The notes under the pieces: generated by a model
The model's input: only the letters and a program-made list of their open reading frames with translations
The model's database searches: none
What the model was told of the DNA's origin: nothing
Shown here: positions 9,433 through 18,640 of the stretch, one piece after another
How the letters are laid out: every line of letters starts with the position of its first letter
How positions within the stretch are numbered: the stretch's first letter is position 1
Source: Acaudatibacter sp035532115
Lineage (GTDB): Bacteria; Pseudomonadota; Alphaproteobacteria; Caulobacterales; Caulobacteraceae
Length of the DNA stretch: 64,000 bases
Direction: 5' to 3'
NCBI GenBank assembly: GCA_035532115.1
Contig: DATKRO010000006.1
Span: forward strand, 1-64,000
Program-made: the position numbers and the translations under genes

Positions 9433-9906
9433 TCACGGAGCCTGCGCTCGGCCCGGCAGGACGCCTTCGCGCCTCGCGAGCGTCGACTCCTTCGGCAGAA
9501 AGAAGAAATTGTTGATGTAGTCCTGGTCCTCGGGGCGTCGCAGCACCAGCGAGCGGACGCTGGCCGCCTCGCGAAGCTCGCCGCCGACGACGCATTTCAC
9601 CTAGTACCCGTCCGACCTGAAATGATCGAAGACCCGCTCGATCGCCCCCCGATTGTGGCGTTCCTCGATCTCGATCATCAGGGCGGGGCGGTTGCGGCCG
9701 ATGGTCTCGCGCGCGCCCTGGAGCACCGCTTCCTCATGGCCCTCCACGTCGATCTTGATGAAGCCGATCGGCGGCAGCTGAAAGTCGTCCAGCCTTGCGA
9801 CCGGGACGCTGATCTCCCTGGATGCGCGGCCGCCCAGCCGGTTCGAGGGCGCTATCGTCGCCAGCGCCGCCTCCGATCCGGTCACCTCGGCGGCAGGCAG
9901 CCTCAC
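9433..9906 (-). pseudogene. Broken FkbM-family methyltransferase remnant
   Basis: The frame reads the C-terminal half of an FkbM-type S-adenosylmethionine methyltransferase: LDDFQLPPIGFIKIDVEGHE, then RNRPALMIEIEERH and HFRSDGY. A TAG stop at 9601-9603 interrupts it. The same frame then continues with VVGGELREAASVRSLVLRRP and DYINNFFFLPKE, the normal end of the family, to TGA at 9433. The N-terminal SAM-binding half is missing: the fragment begins right after the aldo/keto reductase stop at 9924. It is therefore both 5'-truncated and nonsense-mutated. A sequencing error could explain the TAG but not the missing half. Confidence 0.8.
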
Positions 9907-9923
9907 AAGGCCGGAACCGCGCC

Positions 9924-10904
9924 TCAGGCGTGGTCGAGCACGCGCTTGGGCTGGTAGGGCGCCTCCAGCGCCTTGGCCTCGTCGTCGCTCAGCTTCAGCG
10001 ACAGCGCCGCCACCGCATCGTCGAGATGGTGGGCCTTGGAGGTTCCGATGATCGGGGCGGTCACGGCGCCGTTGCGCAGCACCCAGGCGAGCGCCACCTG
10101 CATGTTGGCGACGCCGCGCGCCTTGGCGATCTCGCCGACCGCGGCCACCACCTCGTGGTCGGGCTTGCGGTAGTAGAGCCTGGGCGCGAATTCGTCGGTG
10201 CGGGCGCGTTCGGTGGCGCCCTCGCCCGGATTGCCGCGCCCGCCGGCCAGAAAGCCGCGCGCCAGCGGTGACCAGGGGATGACGCCGACGCCCTGGTCGC
10301 GGCACAGCGGCAGCATCTCGCGCTCCTCCTCGCGGTAGACGAGGTTGTACTGCGGCTGCATCGAGACGAAGCGCGTCCAGCCATGGGCGCGCGAGGTCGC
10401 CAGCATCTTCATGAACTGCCAAGCGTACATGGAGCTGGCGCCGATGTAGCGGGCCTTGCCGGCGCGCACGACGTCGTCCAGCGCCTCCAGCGTCTCCTCG
10501 ACGGGCGTCTCGTAGTCGAAGCGGTGGATCTGGTAGAGGTCGACGTGGTCGACGCCCAGCCGCGCCAGGCTGCGGTCGATGCCGTCGAGGATATGCTTGC
10601 GCGACAGGCCGCGGTTGTTGGGGTCGGCGCCCATGGCGCCGTTCACCTTGGTGGCGATCACCACCTCGTCGCGCCTGGCGAACTGCTTCAGCGCCTTGCC
10701 GGTGACCTGTTCGCTCTCGCCTTGCGAATAGACGTCGGCGGTGTCGAAGAAGTTGATCCCGGCCTCGATCGCCCGCCTGAAGAACGGCAGGCTCTGCTCT
10801 TCGTCCAGCACCCACGGGCGCCACTTGGGCGAGCCATAGGTCATGCAGCCCAGGCAGAGCCGCGAGACCTTGAGGCCGGTGTCTCCGAGCCGGACGTAGT
10901 CCAT
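9924..10904 (-). CDS. Aldo/keto reductase
   Basis: This 326-residue NADPH-dependent oxidoreductase of the AKR superfamily reduces aldehydes or ketones. The catalytic set is visible: Asp and Tyr in FFDTADVYSQGESE (about 53-66), Lys in VVIATKVNG, and His in VDLYQIHRFD. SMQPQYNLVYREEE and GVIPWSPLARGFLAGG are typical of the AKR11/YajO-like group. A GGGAG ribosome binding site precedes the ATG. The substrate cannot be told. Downstream on the same strand lies the broken FkbM gene, and upstream the ppk2 gene. Confidence 0.92.
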   Translation of the reverse strand: MDYVRLGDTGLKVSRLCLGCMTYGSPKWRPWVLDEEQSLPFFRRAIEAGINFFDTADVYSQGESEQVTGKALKQFARRDEVVIATKVNGAMGADPNNRGLSRKHILDGIDRSLARLGVDHVDLYQIHRFDYETPVEETLEALDDVVRAGKARYIGASSMYAWQFMKMLATSRAHGWTRFVSMQPQYNLVYREEEREMLPLCRDQGVGVIPWSPLARGFLAGGRGNPGEGATERARTDEFAPRLYYRKPDHEVVAAVGEIAKARGVANMQVALAWVLRNGAVTAPIIGTSKAHHLDDAVAALSLKLSDDEAKALEAPYQPKRVLDHA

Positions 10905-10988
10905 GGCGCTGCTCCCTGGAAAACCCGCGGCCCGCGTCCGCGGCTTCCCAATTGGCCCCTGCGGCGGGCGCCGGCAAGGGTCGCGGCG

Positions 10989-11750
10989 CTACCTGGCCAG
11001 GCGCCCATCCTTCAGCGCCGCCTTGCAGAACTCGAACAGCACCGCCGGATCCGGGGCGGCGACGTCGCCCGTCAGCTCGGCCGGCGCCAGGGTGCGCAGC
11101 AGGTGGCGGATGACGGCGAGGCGGGCGGCGCGCTTGTCGTCGGCGCGCACGATGGTCCAGGGCGAGACGGCGGTGTGCGAGGCGAGCAGCATCTCGTCGC
11201 GACGCCTGGAATAGGCTTTCCACTTCTCCTGCGCCGCCGCGTCGAGATCGCTGATCTTCAGCGCCTTCACCGGATCGCTGCGGCGCGCCAGCAGCCGGCG
11301 GGCCTGCTCGCCCCTGGAGATGTCGAGCCACAGCTTGACGAGGCCGATGCCGGCCTCCTTCAGCATGCGCTCCAGCCCCGGCACGTCGCGCAGGAACTCG
11401 GCGTGCTCGCCGGGCGTGCAGAACCCCATCACCGGCTCGACGCCGGCGCGGTTGTACCAGGAGCGGTTGAACAGCACCAGTTCGCCCGCCGCCGGCAGAT
11501 GCGGGACATAGCGCTGGAAGTACCACTCGCTGCGGTCGCGGTCCGATGGCTTGGGCAGGGCGACCACCCGCGTGCGCCGCGGCGTCAGATGCCGGACGAT
11601 GCGGGCGATGGTTCCGTCCTTGCCGGCGCCGTCGCGCCCCTCGAAGATCACCAGGGCCTTGGCGCCTTCGCCGCTCGCCCACTGCTGATAGCGCACCAGG
11701 CCGATCTGCAGCTCGCGCAGCGCGCGCTGGTAGTCCTTGGCCTTGCCCAT
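10989..11750 (-). CDS. ppk2: Polyphosphate kinase 2 family protein
   Basis: PPK2 enzymes move phosphate between polyphosphate and nucleotides, mostly making GTP or ATP from the diphosphate. This 253-residue protein is a single-domain PPK2: Walker A GRDGAGKDGT at about 37-46, followed by family motifs PSDRDRSEWYFQRYVPHLP and LFNRSWYNRAGVEPVMGFC. The lid region contains RRSDPVKALKISDLD. The size fits the class that uses nucleoside diphosphates, but substrate choice is not certain from sequence. It is divergent from rsmE, with 77 bases between the two starts. Confidence 0.92.
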   Translation of the reverse strand: MGKAKDYQRALRELQIGLVRYQQWASGEGAKALVIFEGRDGAGKDGTIARIVRHLTPRRTRVVALPKPSDRDRSEWYFQRYVPHLPAAGELVLFNRSWYNRAGVEPVMGFCTPGEHAEFLRDVPGLERMLKEAGIGLVKLWLDISRGEQARRLLARRSDPVKALKISDLDAAAQEKWKAYSRRRDEMLLASHTAVSPWTIVRADDKRAARLAVIRHLLRTLAPAELTGDVAAPDPAVLFEFCKAALKDGRLAR

Positions 11751-11827
11751 GGCGCCAGCATAATCAGTCCGGCGCGACGGGCGAAGCCGCCAGCCGCGCC
11801 GGACTGCAGCCGCGGGAGTGCGCCAAG

Positions 11828-12553
11828 GTGATCCGGCTCCATGTACCCGACGACCTCGCCGCCGGCGCGCCGGTCACGCCGCGCCCCGACCAGATCCACT
11901 ACCTGACGACGGTGATGCGGCTGCGCGTCGGCGACGACCTGCTGGTCTTCAATGGCCGCGACGGCGAGTGGCGGGCGCGCATCGCCCCGGCCGCGCGGCA
12001 GGCGAGCGTGCTGGCGCCGATCGAGCGGGTGCGGCGCCAGAGCGCCGGACCGGACCTCGATCTGCTGGTGGCGCTGGTGCGCCGCCCTCGGCTGGAGACC
12101 ATCGTCGAGAAGGCCGCCGAACTTGGCGCGCGGCGCGTGCGGCTGGTCGCGACCGAGCGGACCCGGGCGGAGCGGGTCAAGGTCGACCGCCTCCAGGCGA
12201 TCGCGGTCGAGGCCTCCGAGCAGACCGGCCGGATCGACGTGCCGCCGGTGCTGGCGTCCGAGAGGCTCGACCGCGTGCTGGCGGACTGGCCCGGCGATCG
12301 GGCGCTGATGTTCTGCGACGAGGCTGGCGATGCGGCGCCGGCGCTGGAGGCGCTGCGCGGCCGCGACGCCGGTCCCTGGGCGGTGCTGATCGGGCCCGAG
12401 GGCGGCTTTTCCGGGCGCGAGCGGGCGCTGATCCGCGCCCTTCCAGGCGCCCTGCCGGTCTCGCTGGGTCCGCGCGTCCTGCGCGCCGACACCGCGGCGA
12501 TCAGCGCCCTGACCCTCTGGCAGGCGGCGCTCGGCGACCTCGCCGGGGCTTGA
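11828..12553 (+). CDS. rsmE: 16S rRNA (uracil(1498)-N(3))-methyltransferase RsmE
   Basis: RsmE methylates N3 of U1498 in 16S rRNA using S-adenosylmethionine. The 241-residue product starts VIRLHVPDDL and has the N-terminal PUA-like part with HYLTTVMRLRVGDDLLVFNG. The SPOUT knot follows: IGPEGGFSGRERALI at about 190 and SLGPRVLRADTAAISAL near the end, both hallmarks. I chose the GTG at 11828, with GGGAG upstream; the frame is open further upstream without similarity. The gene is followed by gshA, a conserved order in alphaproteobacteria. Confidence 0.95.
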   Translation: MIRLHVPDDLAAGAPVTPRPDQIHYLTTVMRLRVGDDLLVFNGRDGEWRARIAPAARQASVLAPIERVRRQSAGPDLDLLVALVRRPRLETIVEKAAELGARRVRLVATERTRAERVKVDRLQAIAVEASEQTGRIDVPPVLASERLDRVLADWPGDRALMFCDEAGDAAPALEALRGRDAGPWAVLIGPEGGFSGRERALIRALPGALPVSLGPRVLRADTAAISALTLWQAALGDLAGA

Positions 12554-12643
12554 GCTTGACGCCCGCCGCCACCAGATGACGGGCGAACGCCCCGCAAGAG
12601 GGCGCGGCGAAGCGTGGCGCGGGGCCGCGTTGTGGGAGGATGG

Positions 12644-14017
12644 ATGTCCGAAACGCTCTGTGACGACCGCCCGCTCACCTTCGACGACCTCGTCGCGGAC
12701 TTCGCGCGGGGCTGCAAGCCCAAGACGGCGTTCCGGGTCGGCTCGGAGCACGAGAAGTTCGTCTTCCGCACCGCGACCCACGCCGCGGTCCCCTACCAGG
12801 GCGAGGCGGGCATCCAGGCGCTGCTGCTGGGCCTGAAGCGCTTCGGCTGGACCGAGGTCTTCGAGAAGACGCCGGGCGGCGGCGAGACCCTGATCGCGCT
12901 GACGCGCGGCGGCGCCAGCGTCAGCCTCGAACCCGGCGGCCAGTTCGAGCTTTCCGGCGCGCCGCTGGAGAGCGTGCACGACATCTGCGTCGAGATCGGC
13001 CAGCATCTGACCGAGGCCAAGCAGGTCGCCGCCGGCCTCGGCCTCTCCTTCCTGTCGCTCGGCTTCGCGCCGCAATGGACCCGCGAGCAGGTGGAGGCGA
13101 TGCCCAAAGGCCGCTACGCGATCATGCGCAGCTACATGCCCAAAGTCGGCCGGCTCGGGCTCGACATGATGTTCCGCACCTGCACGGTGCAGGCCAACCT
13201 CGACTTCGCCAGCGAGGCCGACATGGCGGCCAAGTTCCGCCTCTCCCTGGCGCTGCAGCCGCTGGCGAGCGCCCTCTTCGCCAACTCGCCCTTCGTCGAG
13301 GGCCGGCCCACCGGCTACGTCTCCTCGCGCGCCCGCGTCTGGACCGACACCGACCCGGCCAGGACCGGCATGCTGGATTTCGTCTTCCGCAACGGTTTCG
13401 GCTTCGCCGATTACGCCGCCTGGGCGCTCGACGCGCCGATGTATTTCGTCAAGCGCGACGGCCTCTATCTCGACGCCTCCGGCCAGAGCTTCCGCGCCTT
13501 CATGAAGGGCGAACTGCCGGCGCTGCCGGGCGCACGGCCCACCCTGAAGGACTGGCGCGACCACCTGAACACCCTCTTTCCCGAGGTGCGGCTGCAATCG
13601 TATCTGGAGATGCGCGGCGCCGACACCGGCCCGCCGCAGCGCCTCTGCGCCCTCGCCGCCTTCTGGATGGGCCTGCTCTACGACGACGCGGCCACCGCGG
13701 CGGCGTGGGACCTGTGCCGGCGCTGGCGGATCGAGGACCACGAGCGCCTGCGCGCCGACGCGGCGAGGCTGGGGCTGAAGGCCCGCATCGACGGCCGCGC
13801 GCTGCAGGCGCTCGCCGTCGACGTGCTCGCCATCGCCCGGCGCGGATTGCGCAATCGCGCCCGGCTGGGCCCCTCCATGACCGACGAGACCGGCTTCCTG
13901 TCGTCCCTGGAAGAGATCGCCGAGAGCGGCGTCACCCCAGCCGAGCGCTGGCTCGATCTCTATCACGGCTCATGGCGCCAGAGCGTGGCGCCCGTCTACG
14001 AAGCTGCGGCGTACTGA
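12644..14017 (+). CDS. gshA: Glutamate--cysteine ligase (proteobacterial/plant type)
   Basis: This enzyme joins L-glutamate and L-cysteine, the first step of glutathione synthesis. The 457-residue product belongs to the plant-like class found in alphaproteobacteria: FRVGSEHEKFVF near the N-terminus, SLEPGGQFELSGAPL, GFAPQWTREQVEAMPKGRY and PEVRLQSYLEMRGADTGPP all match. The ATG at 12644 has a strong GGGAGGA site just before it. It lies 90 bases after rsmE and may be cotranscribed. A short GC-rich hairpin (14038-14053) follows the stop. Confidence 0.96.
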   Translation: MSETLCDDRPLTFDDLVADFARGCKPKTAFRVGSEHEKFVFRTATHAAVPYQGEAGIQALLLGLKRFGWTEVFEKTPGGGETLIALTRGGASVSLEPGGQFELSGAPLESVHDICVEIGQHLTEAKQVAAGLGLSFLSLGFAPQWTREQVEAMPKGRYAIMRSYMPKVGRLGLDMMFRTCTVQANLDFASEADMAAKFRLSLALQPLASALFANSPFVEGRPTGYVSSRARVWTDTDPARTGMLDFVFRNGFGFADYAAWALDAPMYFVKRDGLYLDASGQSFRAFMKGELPALPGARPTLKDWRDHLNTLFPEVRLQSYLEMRGADTGPPQRLCALAAFWMGLLYDDAATAAAWDLCRRWRIEDHERLRADAARLGLKARIDGRALQALAVDVLAIARRGLRNRARLGPSMTDETGFLSSLEEIAESGVTPAERWLDLYHGSWRQSVAPVYEAAAY

Positions 14018-14037
14018 GATCGCGCCTGGTTCGAGAG

Positions 14038-14053
14038 GCGCCCTGACGGGCGC
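14038..14053 (+). terminator. Short hairpin after gshA
   Basis: GCGCCC and GGGCGC pair around a TGAC loop, starting 21 bases after the gshA stop. There is no T-run, so an intrinsic terminator role is only possible. The region after it (about 14085-14145) carries CGTCATCCTGAGGAGCCCGC, a dispersed repeat type of related genomes. Confidence 0.35.
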
Positions 14054-14148
14054 TGCTCACCTGAAGGGAACAATTGCAATCCTGCTATCGCCGTCATCCT
14101 GAGGAGCCCGCGAAGCGGGCGTCTCGAAGGACGCAAGGGCGCCTCGAC

Positions 14149-14634
14149 CTAAGCGCCCGGCTCCTTCGGGGCCTCGGCGCTCGGCGGCCAGTGCTCGCGC
14201 TGGCTGCGGCCGGCGCCGTCGTCGGTGTGCTCGATCGCCTCGCGCACGGCGTCCGGATCGTTGGCGACGCCGAACGCGTAGACCTCCACCAGGTTCGGAT
14301 AGAAGGCCAGATAGCCGCCGATGGCCCGCATCGAGGGATAGGGAGCCTCGTAGGTCCAGACGGCGTTCTCGGCGATGCGGCCGTCCATCTCCAGGGTGTA
14401 GTAGTGGGCCTCGCCCTTGTAGGGGCAGTGGGTCACCCGGTCGGTGCGCGTCAGGTACTCCATCGAGACATCCTCGCGCGGGAAGTAGGCGGCGGCCTGA
14501 TAGCCGGCCTCCTTCAGCATCAGCGCCCGGGCGCTGTCGGCGACGACATGGCCGGCGAAGCGCACCCGCAGGCGCGCGGCGCTGGGCGCCATGGTGATCG
14601 GATGATCGGGGCCTGGGACCTTCATCTCGGGCAT
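14149..14634 (-). CDS. DUF427 domain protein
   Basis: This 161-residue protein belongs to the DUF427 family of small beta-rich proteins. Family hallmarks are YFPREDVSMEYLTRTDRVTH, CPYKGEAHYYTLEMDG and a conserved tryptophan-tyrosine core (VWTYEAPYPSM), followed by GYLAFYPNLVEVY. The function of the family is unknown. I chose the ATG at 14634, preceded by GGAAAGGAAAAG, because the extra codons further upstream run into the dispersed repeat and match nothing. It is convergent with gshA and divergent from the POT transporter gene. Confidence 0.9.
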   Translation of the reverse strand: MPEMKVPGPDHPITMAPSAARLRVRFAGHVVADSARALMLKEAGYQAAAYFPREDVSMEYLTRTDRVTHCPYKGEAHYYTLEMDGRIAENAVWTYEAPYPSMRAIGGYLAFYPNLVEVYAFGVANDPDAVREAIEHTDDGAGRSQREHWPPSAEAPKEPGA

Positions 14635-14737
14635 GCTGCTTTTCCTTTCCAGGCTTGAACCCGCCAGCCTCAGGTGAGGGTCCGCGCCGCCGGATCCAAG
14701 CCCTTGGCCGAACCCGCCGGCCGGGGCCATGGCCCCA

Positions 14738-14889
14738 CGGCAAAGAGTTCGGGCTGACGAGACGCTCATCATCGCCGTCACCGCGGCCAAGCGAAGCGCG
14801 AGCCGGGGCCGGACGGACCGCGGCCAAGCTGGAATTCGTCTTGGAAGCGGCGGGTCCGGCCCCGGATCGCCCTTTCAGGCCGTCCGGGG
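14738..14889 (-). repeat. 152-bp dispersed repeat, right copy (inverted)
   Basis: The reverse complement of this segment matches bases 1-152 with about three differences. Together the pair brackets 14.6 kb in opposite orientation. The spacer from 14635 to 15031 (397 bases) between the DUF427 and POT genes holds this repeat and no gene that I can support. The flanking GGGGCCATGGCCCC (14723-14736) is itself a perfect palindrome at the repeat boundary. Confidence 0.8.
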
Positions 14890-15031
14890 TGATGGCGATG
14901 ATGGTCAAACCTCCGCGAATTAGCCCTTTCGCAATCCGACCACATCGCCGTGGGCCATGGCCGCGCCCTTCGCTTGTGCAACGCCGGAGCGCGTGTTTTG
15001 ACTCGAGGCTCGGCGCGGGCGGAGCCTTGGC

Positions 15032-16888
15032 ATGATCGACGTCGTCATCGTCGCCGTCGCCCTGATCACGGTGCTGACCGCCGTCCCGGTCTTCCTGCAG
15101 CTGCGCCGGCATCCGCGCGGCCTCGCGGTGCTGTTCTTCGCCGAGATGTGGGAGCGGTTCTCGTTCTACGGGATGCGCGGCCTCTTGATCTTCTATCTGA
15201 CCGAGCACTTCCTTTTCGGCGACAGCGTCGCCCAGGGCCAGTACGCCGCCTATTCGACCCTGGTCTATCTGGTCCCGCTGGTGGGCGGCTACGTCGCCGA
15301 CCGCTGGCTCGGCAGCCGCAAGGCCATCGCCTTCGGCGCGCTGCTGCTGGTGGCCGGCCACTTCACCATGGCCATCGAAGGACCAGCGGCGAGCCAGTCG
15401 CTCGCCTTCGGCGGCCACGTCTATCACTTCCGGCTGCACGGCCGCATGCAGACGCGCCAAGTGTGCCTCGAGGTCGGGCGGGGCTGCTACGGAGTCGGGG
15501 CGGCGCCCGGCGGCGTGCTGGCGATCCAGGGACTGCCGGCATCGGCGCCGCTGCCGGCCGTCCTCGCCAAGGGCAGCTACGCCGAGACCACGACGCGCTC
15601 GCCGGGCTTCGTCGGGGTGCTCTATCTGGCGCTTTCTCTCATCATCATGGGGGTGGGGTTCCTGAAGGCCAACATCTCGTCCATCGTCGGCCAGCTCTAC
15701 GGCGAGCGCGACCCGCGGCGCGATCCGGGTTTCACCCTCTACTACTACGGCATCAATCTGGGCGCGGTCTGGGCTTCGGCGGTCTGCGGCGCCCTGGGCC
15801 AGAGCGTCAGCTGGTCCGCCGGCTTCGGGCTGGCGGGCGTCGGCATGCTGGCGGGCTATCTCGTCTTCGTGCTCAACAAGCCGCGCCTGGAAGGCAGGGG
15901 CGAGCCGCCCGACCCCAAGGCCCTGGCGAGGCGCGTCTTCGGTCCGGTGAGCGGCGAATGGCTGATCTATCTGGCCGCGCTCGCCGGGGTCGGCGTCGTC
16001 TGGCTGCTGGTTGGGCGCTACGCCCTGATGGGCTGGATGCTGGCGGCGAGCTGGGCGCTGGCGCTGGCCTATCTCGGCTGGGAGATGAGCCGCCTCGACA
16101 AGGTAGGCCGCGAGCGGCTGATGCTGGCGCTGGTGCTGATCGCCGGCTCGGTGGTCTTCTTCACCCTGTTCGAGCAGGCCGGCTCGTCGATGAACCAGTT
16201 CGCCGAGCGCAACACCGCCCTGCCCCACCACGGCTTCTGGACCATCACCCCGGCCCAGACCCAGACCTTCAACGCCGGCTTCATCCTCATCCTGGCGCCT
16301 GGCTTCGCCTGGGTGTGGGCGAGGCTGGGGCGCGCCGGGCGCGATCCCGATCCGCTGGTCAAGTTCGGCCTGGGCCTGCTTCAGGTGGGGGCGGGCTTCT
16401 TCGTGCTGGTCTGGGGCGCCCATTTCGCCAACGCCGCCTTCCGCACCCCGGTGATCTTCCTCGCCATGGCCTACCTGCTGCACACCACCGGCGAGCTCAG
16501 CCTCAGTCCCGTGGGGCTCTCGCAGATGACCAAGCTCTCGCCGGCGCGGATGATCTCGACGGTGATGGCGCTGTGGTTCCTCGCCGCCTCCGCCTCGGAA
16601 TGGCTGGCCGGCCGGATCGCCCAGCTCACCGCCAGCGCCACCGTGGGCGGCCAGGTGCTCGACCCCGCCAGGGCGCTCGCCACCTACAGCCGCACCTTCC
16701 TCGGCATCGGCCTCGCCGGCGCCGCCGCCGGCGTTCTCTTCCTGGCGCTCAGTCCCTTCCTGAAGCACTGGTCGCACGGCGCGGACGATCCCTCCCCGCG
16801 TCCGCGGCCTGAGCCGATCGCCCCGACGCCGGATGGCGAGCGCCGGGCGGTAAACCCGGCGGCCGTCAGGTCGGATCTGTCCGTGTGA
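15032..16888 (+). CDS. Peptide MFS transporter of the POT/PTR family
   Basis: This 618-residue inner-membrane protein is a proton-coupled di/tripeptide symporter. The POT signature is clear at about 35-50: FFAEMWERFSFYGMRGLLIF, with E, E and R of the proton-coupling motif. GFLKANISSIVGQLYG and YYYGINLGAVWASAVCG are further family motifs, and EQAGSSMNQFAERN lies in the second half. Around residues 115-190 a roughly 80-residue loop between helices has no strong family match. The start is supported by the hydrophobic first helix directly after it. Its last 23 bases overlap the end of the convergent TIR gene. Confidence 0.93.
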   Translation: MIDVVIVAVALITVLTAVPVFLQLRRHPRGLAVLFFAEMWERFSFYGMRGLLIFYLTEHFLFGDSVAQGQYAAYSTLVYLVPLVGGYVADRWLGSRKAIAFGALLLVAGHFTMAIEGPAASQSLAFGGHVYHFRLHGRMQTRQVCLEVGRGCYGVGAAPGGVLAIQGLPASAPLPAVLAKGSYAETTTRSPGFVGVLYLALSLIIMGVGFLKANISSIVGQLYGERDPRRDPGFTLYYYGINLGAVWASAVCGALGQSVSWSAGFGLAGVGMLAGYLVFVLNKPRLEGRGEPPDPKALARRVFGPVSGEWLIYLAALAGVGVVWLLVGRYALMGWMLAASWALALAYLGWEMSRLDKVGRERLMLALVLIAGSVVFFTLFEQAGSSMNQFAERNTALPHHGFWTITPAQTQTFNAGFILILAPGFAWVWARLGRAGRDPDPLVKFGLGLLQVGAGFFVLVWGAHFANAAFRTPVIFLAMAYLLHTTGELSLSPVGLSQMTKLSPARMISTVMALWFLAASASEWLAGRIAQLTASATVGGQVLDPARALATYSRTFLGIGLAGAAAGVLFLALSPFLKHWSHGADDPSPRPRPEPIAPTPDGERRAVNPAAVRSDLSV

Positions 16889-18527
16889 GCGCACCGCGTT
16901 CGCCGTCCAAGGCGCGCTCCTCGGCCATGGCGATCCCTTCGAGGAAGAGCTGGCGATGGCCCGGATCGCGGAACGCCCAGCGCGCGAAGCGGTCGATCGG
17001 CGTCTCCGAACGGGCGCGGTGGCGCCGCAACGCCGCTTGCGCCGCGGCGATGTCGCCCAGGCGCCCAAAGGCGGCCGCCAGTACGGGCAGATTCGTCGGA
17101 TATGATGGGAGCAGATGCGCCGACTCCTCCAGCAACGCCACCGCGTCCGCGAATTGCCGTTGCTGGAAACGGGCGATGCCCAGCCATGCGAGCCGGAACG
17201 CCTGCAACGGCGAGATCGGGTCGAGCCGAGTCGAGATTTCGAGGTGCTCGGTCCCAAGTTCCGATTGACCGGCCCGAACCCGGATCCAGCCGCTCTGGAA
17301 CCACGCCCAGCTCAATCCGGGATTGAGGGCGACGGCCCGCTCGCAAAGCCCGATCGCGAACCCCGGATCGCCTCCCAGCGAGCCGTGAGCGTCGGCGGCG
17401 AAGGTCAGGACCATGGCGTCGTCGCCGGCGGCCCCGAGCGCTCGCCCGGCCAGTTCGAGGGCCTGCTGACGGCGGTGTCGATGTTCGCGTGGTTGTTCGG
17501 CAGAAAGATGCGCATGGCAAAGCGCGGCAAGCGCCAGCGCCAGGCCGAAGTCCGGATCGAGTTCGATCGCCGCGCCCAGCAGGTCCAATGCCTTCAGATC
17601 ACTGGAAAGTTCGAACCTCTGCGCGAGCAGCAGCGCCCGCAGGTAGAGATCGTGAGCGTCCATGCTCTGGGTCGGCCGCGCCGACGCTCGTCGCAGTTCG
17701 GCCTTCTCGAGCAGGCCGCCGATCCTGCCGGCCACGCCGAGCGCCACCTTGTCCTGCAGCTCGAAAACGTCATCGAGGGTCTCGTCGAACCTCTGGGTCC
17801 AGAGCTGCGCGCCGTCGGCCCCGTCCACGAGCTGCACGGCGATGCGCACGCGGTCCGCCGCCTTGCGGATGCTGCCCTCGAGCACGTAGCGGACGCCGAG
17901 CTGGCGGGCGGCGTCGTGGGCGACGACGCCCTTGCCCTTGAAGGTCAGCGCCGAACTGCTGGCGATCACGAAGATCGACTTGAAGCGGGAGAGGGCGTTG
18001 GTGATCTCGGCGACCATGCCGTCGGCGAAGTAGTCCTGGCCTACCGAGCCCGTCATGTCGGCGAACGGCATGACGGCGATCGACGGCTTGTCGGGCAGCG
18101 GCCTTGTGGCGGGAGCCGGCGTGGACGACGCCGGGCCGGCCCCGACCAGCTCGCCGATGCTGTCCACGACCTTGCGCCAGCCGTGGTCCTCCCGATCCCC
18201 GGACCACCCGGTCAGGTCCGCGCACTGGATCTGATCGAAGGGCATGGGCAGGCGGGCGCCGTCGATACGAAGCTGGACCAGCTTGCGTTCGACGCGGGCG
18301 CGATCAGCCTCCGAACGCACCCATTCGGACTTGATCGCCGCCGCCGACCAGATCACCACGACGGCCTTGGCCGCGCCGAGCCGCTCCTCGATCACCTCGG
18401 CGTAGGCGCGGTGCGCCGGCAGATCATCGTCGCGCCAGACGCCGTAGCCGAGGGCGCGCAGGGCCTCGGCGACCTCCTGGGCCCGGTCGGACGTGGATCG
18501 CGCATACGAGATGAAGACGTCCGACAT
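16866..18527 (-). CDS. TIR domain / TolB-like / TPR-repeat protein
   Basis: This 553-residue protein has three parts. Residues 1-105 are a TIR domain (SDVFISYARSTSDRAQEVAE) with SEWVRSE placing a glutamate at about 73, where NADase TIR domains have their catalytic residue. Residues 150-280 form the FlgO/TolB-like module often found in adenylate-cyclase-type proteins (KPSIAVMPFADMTG, GVRYVLEGSIRK, LWTQRFDETLDDVFELQD). The remainder is TPR-like helical repeats. No transmembrane helix is obvious. Such architectures occur in Bradyrhizobium and Caulobacter relatives, with unknown role. I chose the ATG at 18527, which begins directly with the TIR strand. Confidence 0.85.
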   Translation of the reverse strand: MSDVFISYARSTSDRAQEVAEALRALGYGVWRDDDLPAHRAYAEVIEERLGAAKAVVVIWSAAAIKSEWVRSEADRARVERKLVQLRIDGARLPMPFDQIQCADLTGWSGDREDHGWRKVVDSIGELVGAGPASSTPAPATRPLPDKPSIAVMPFADMTGSVGQDYFADGMVAEITNALSRFKSIFVIASSSALTFKGKGVVAHDAARQLGVRYVLEGSIRKAADRVRIAVQLVDGADGAQLWTQRFDETLDDVFELQDKVALGVAGRIGGLLEKAELRRASARPTQSMDAHDLYLRALLLAQRFELSSDLKALDLLGAAIELDPDFGLALALAALCHAHLSAEQPREHRHRRQQALELAGRALGAAGDDAMVLTFAADAHGSLGGDPGFAIGLCERAVALNPGLSWAWFQSGWIRVRAGQSELGTEHLEISTRLDPISPLQAFRLAWLGIARFQQRQFADAVALLEESAHLLPSYPTNLPVLAAAFGRLGDIAAAQAALRRHRARSETPIDRFARWAFRDPGHRQLFLEGIAMAEERALDGERGALTRTDPT

Positions 18528-18640
18528 GCCCGAGCGCACCCCGCTGCCGACACCCTAGCGGCGCGACGGCGGCGACGGCAAGCTCCGCACGACCATCGGC
18601 CTGATACTGGCCGCCCGCGGCGAGGCGGCATGCGGCGCGC

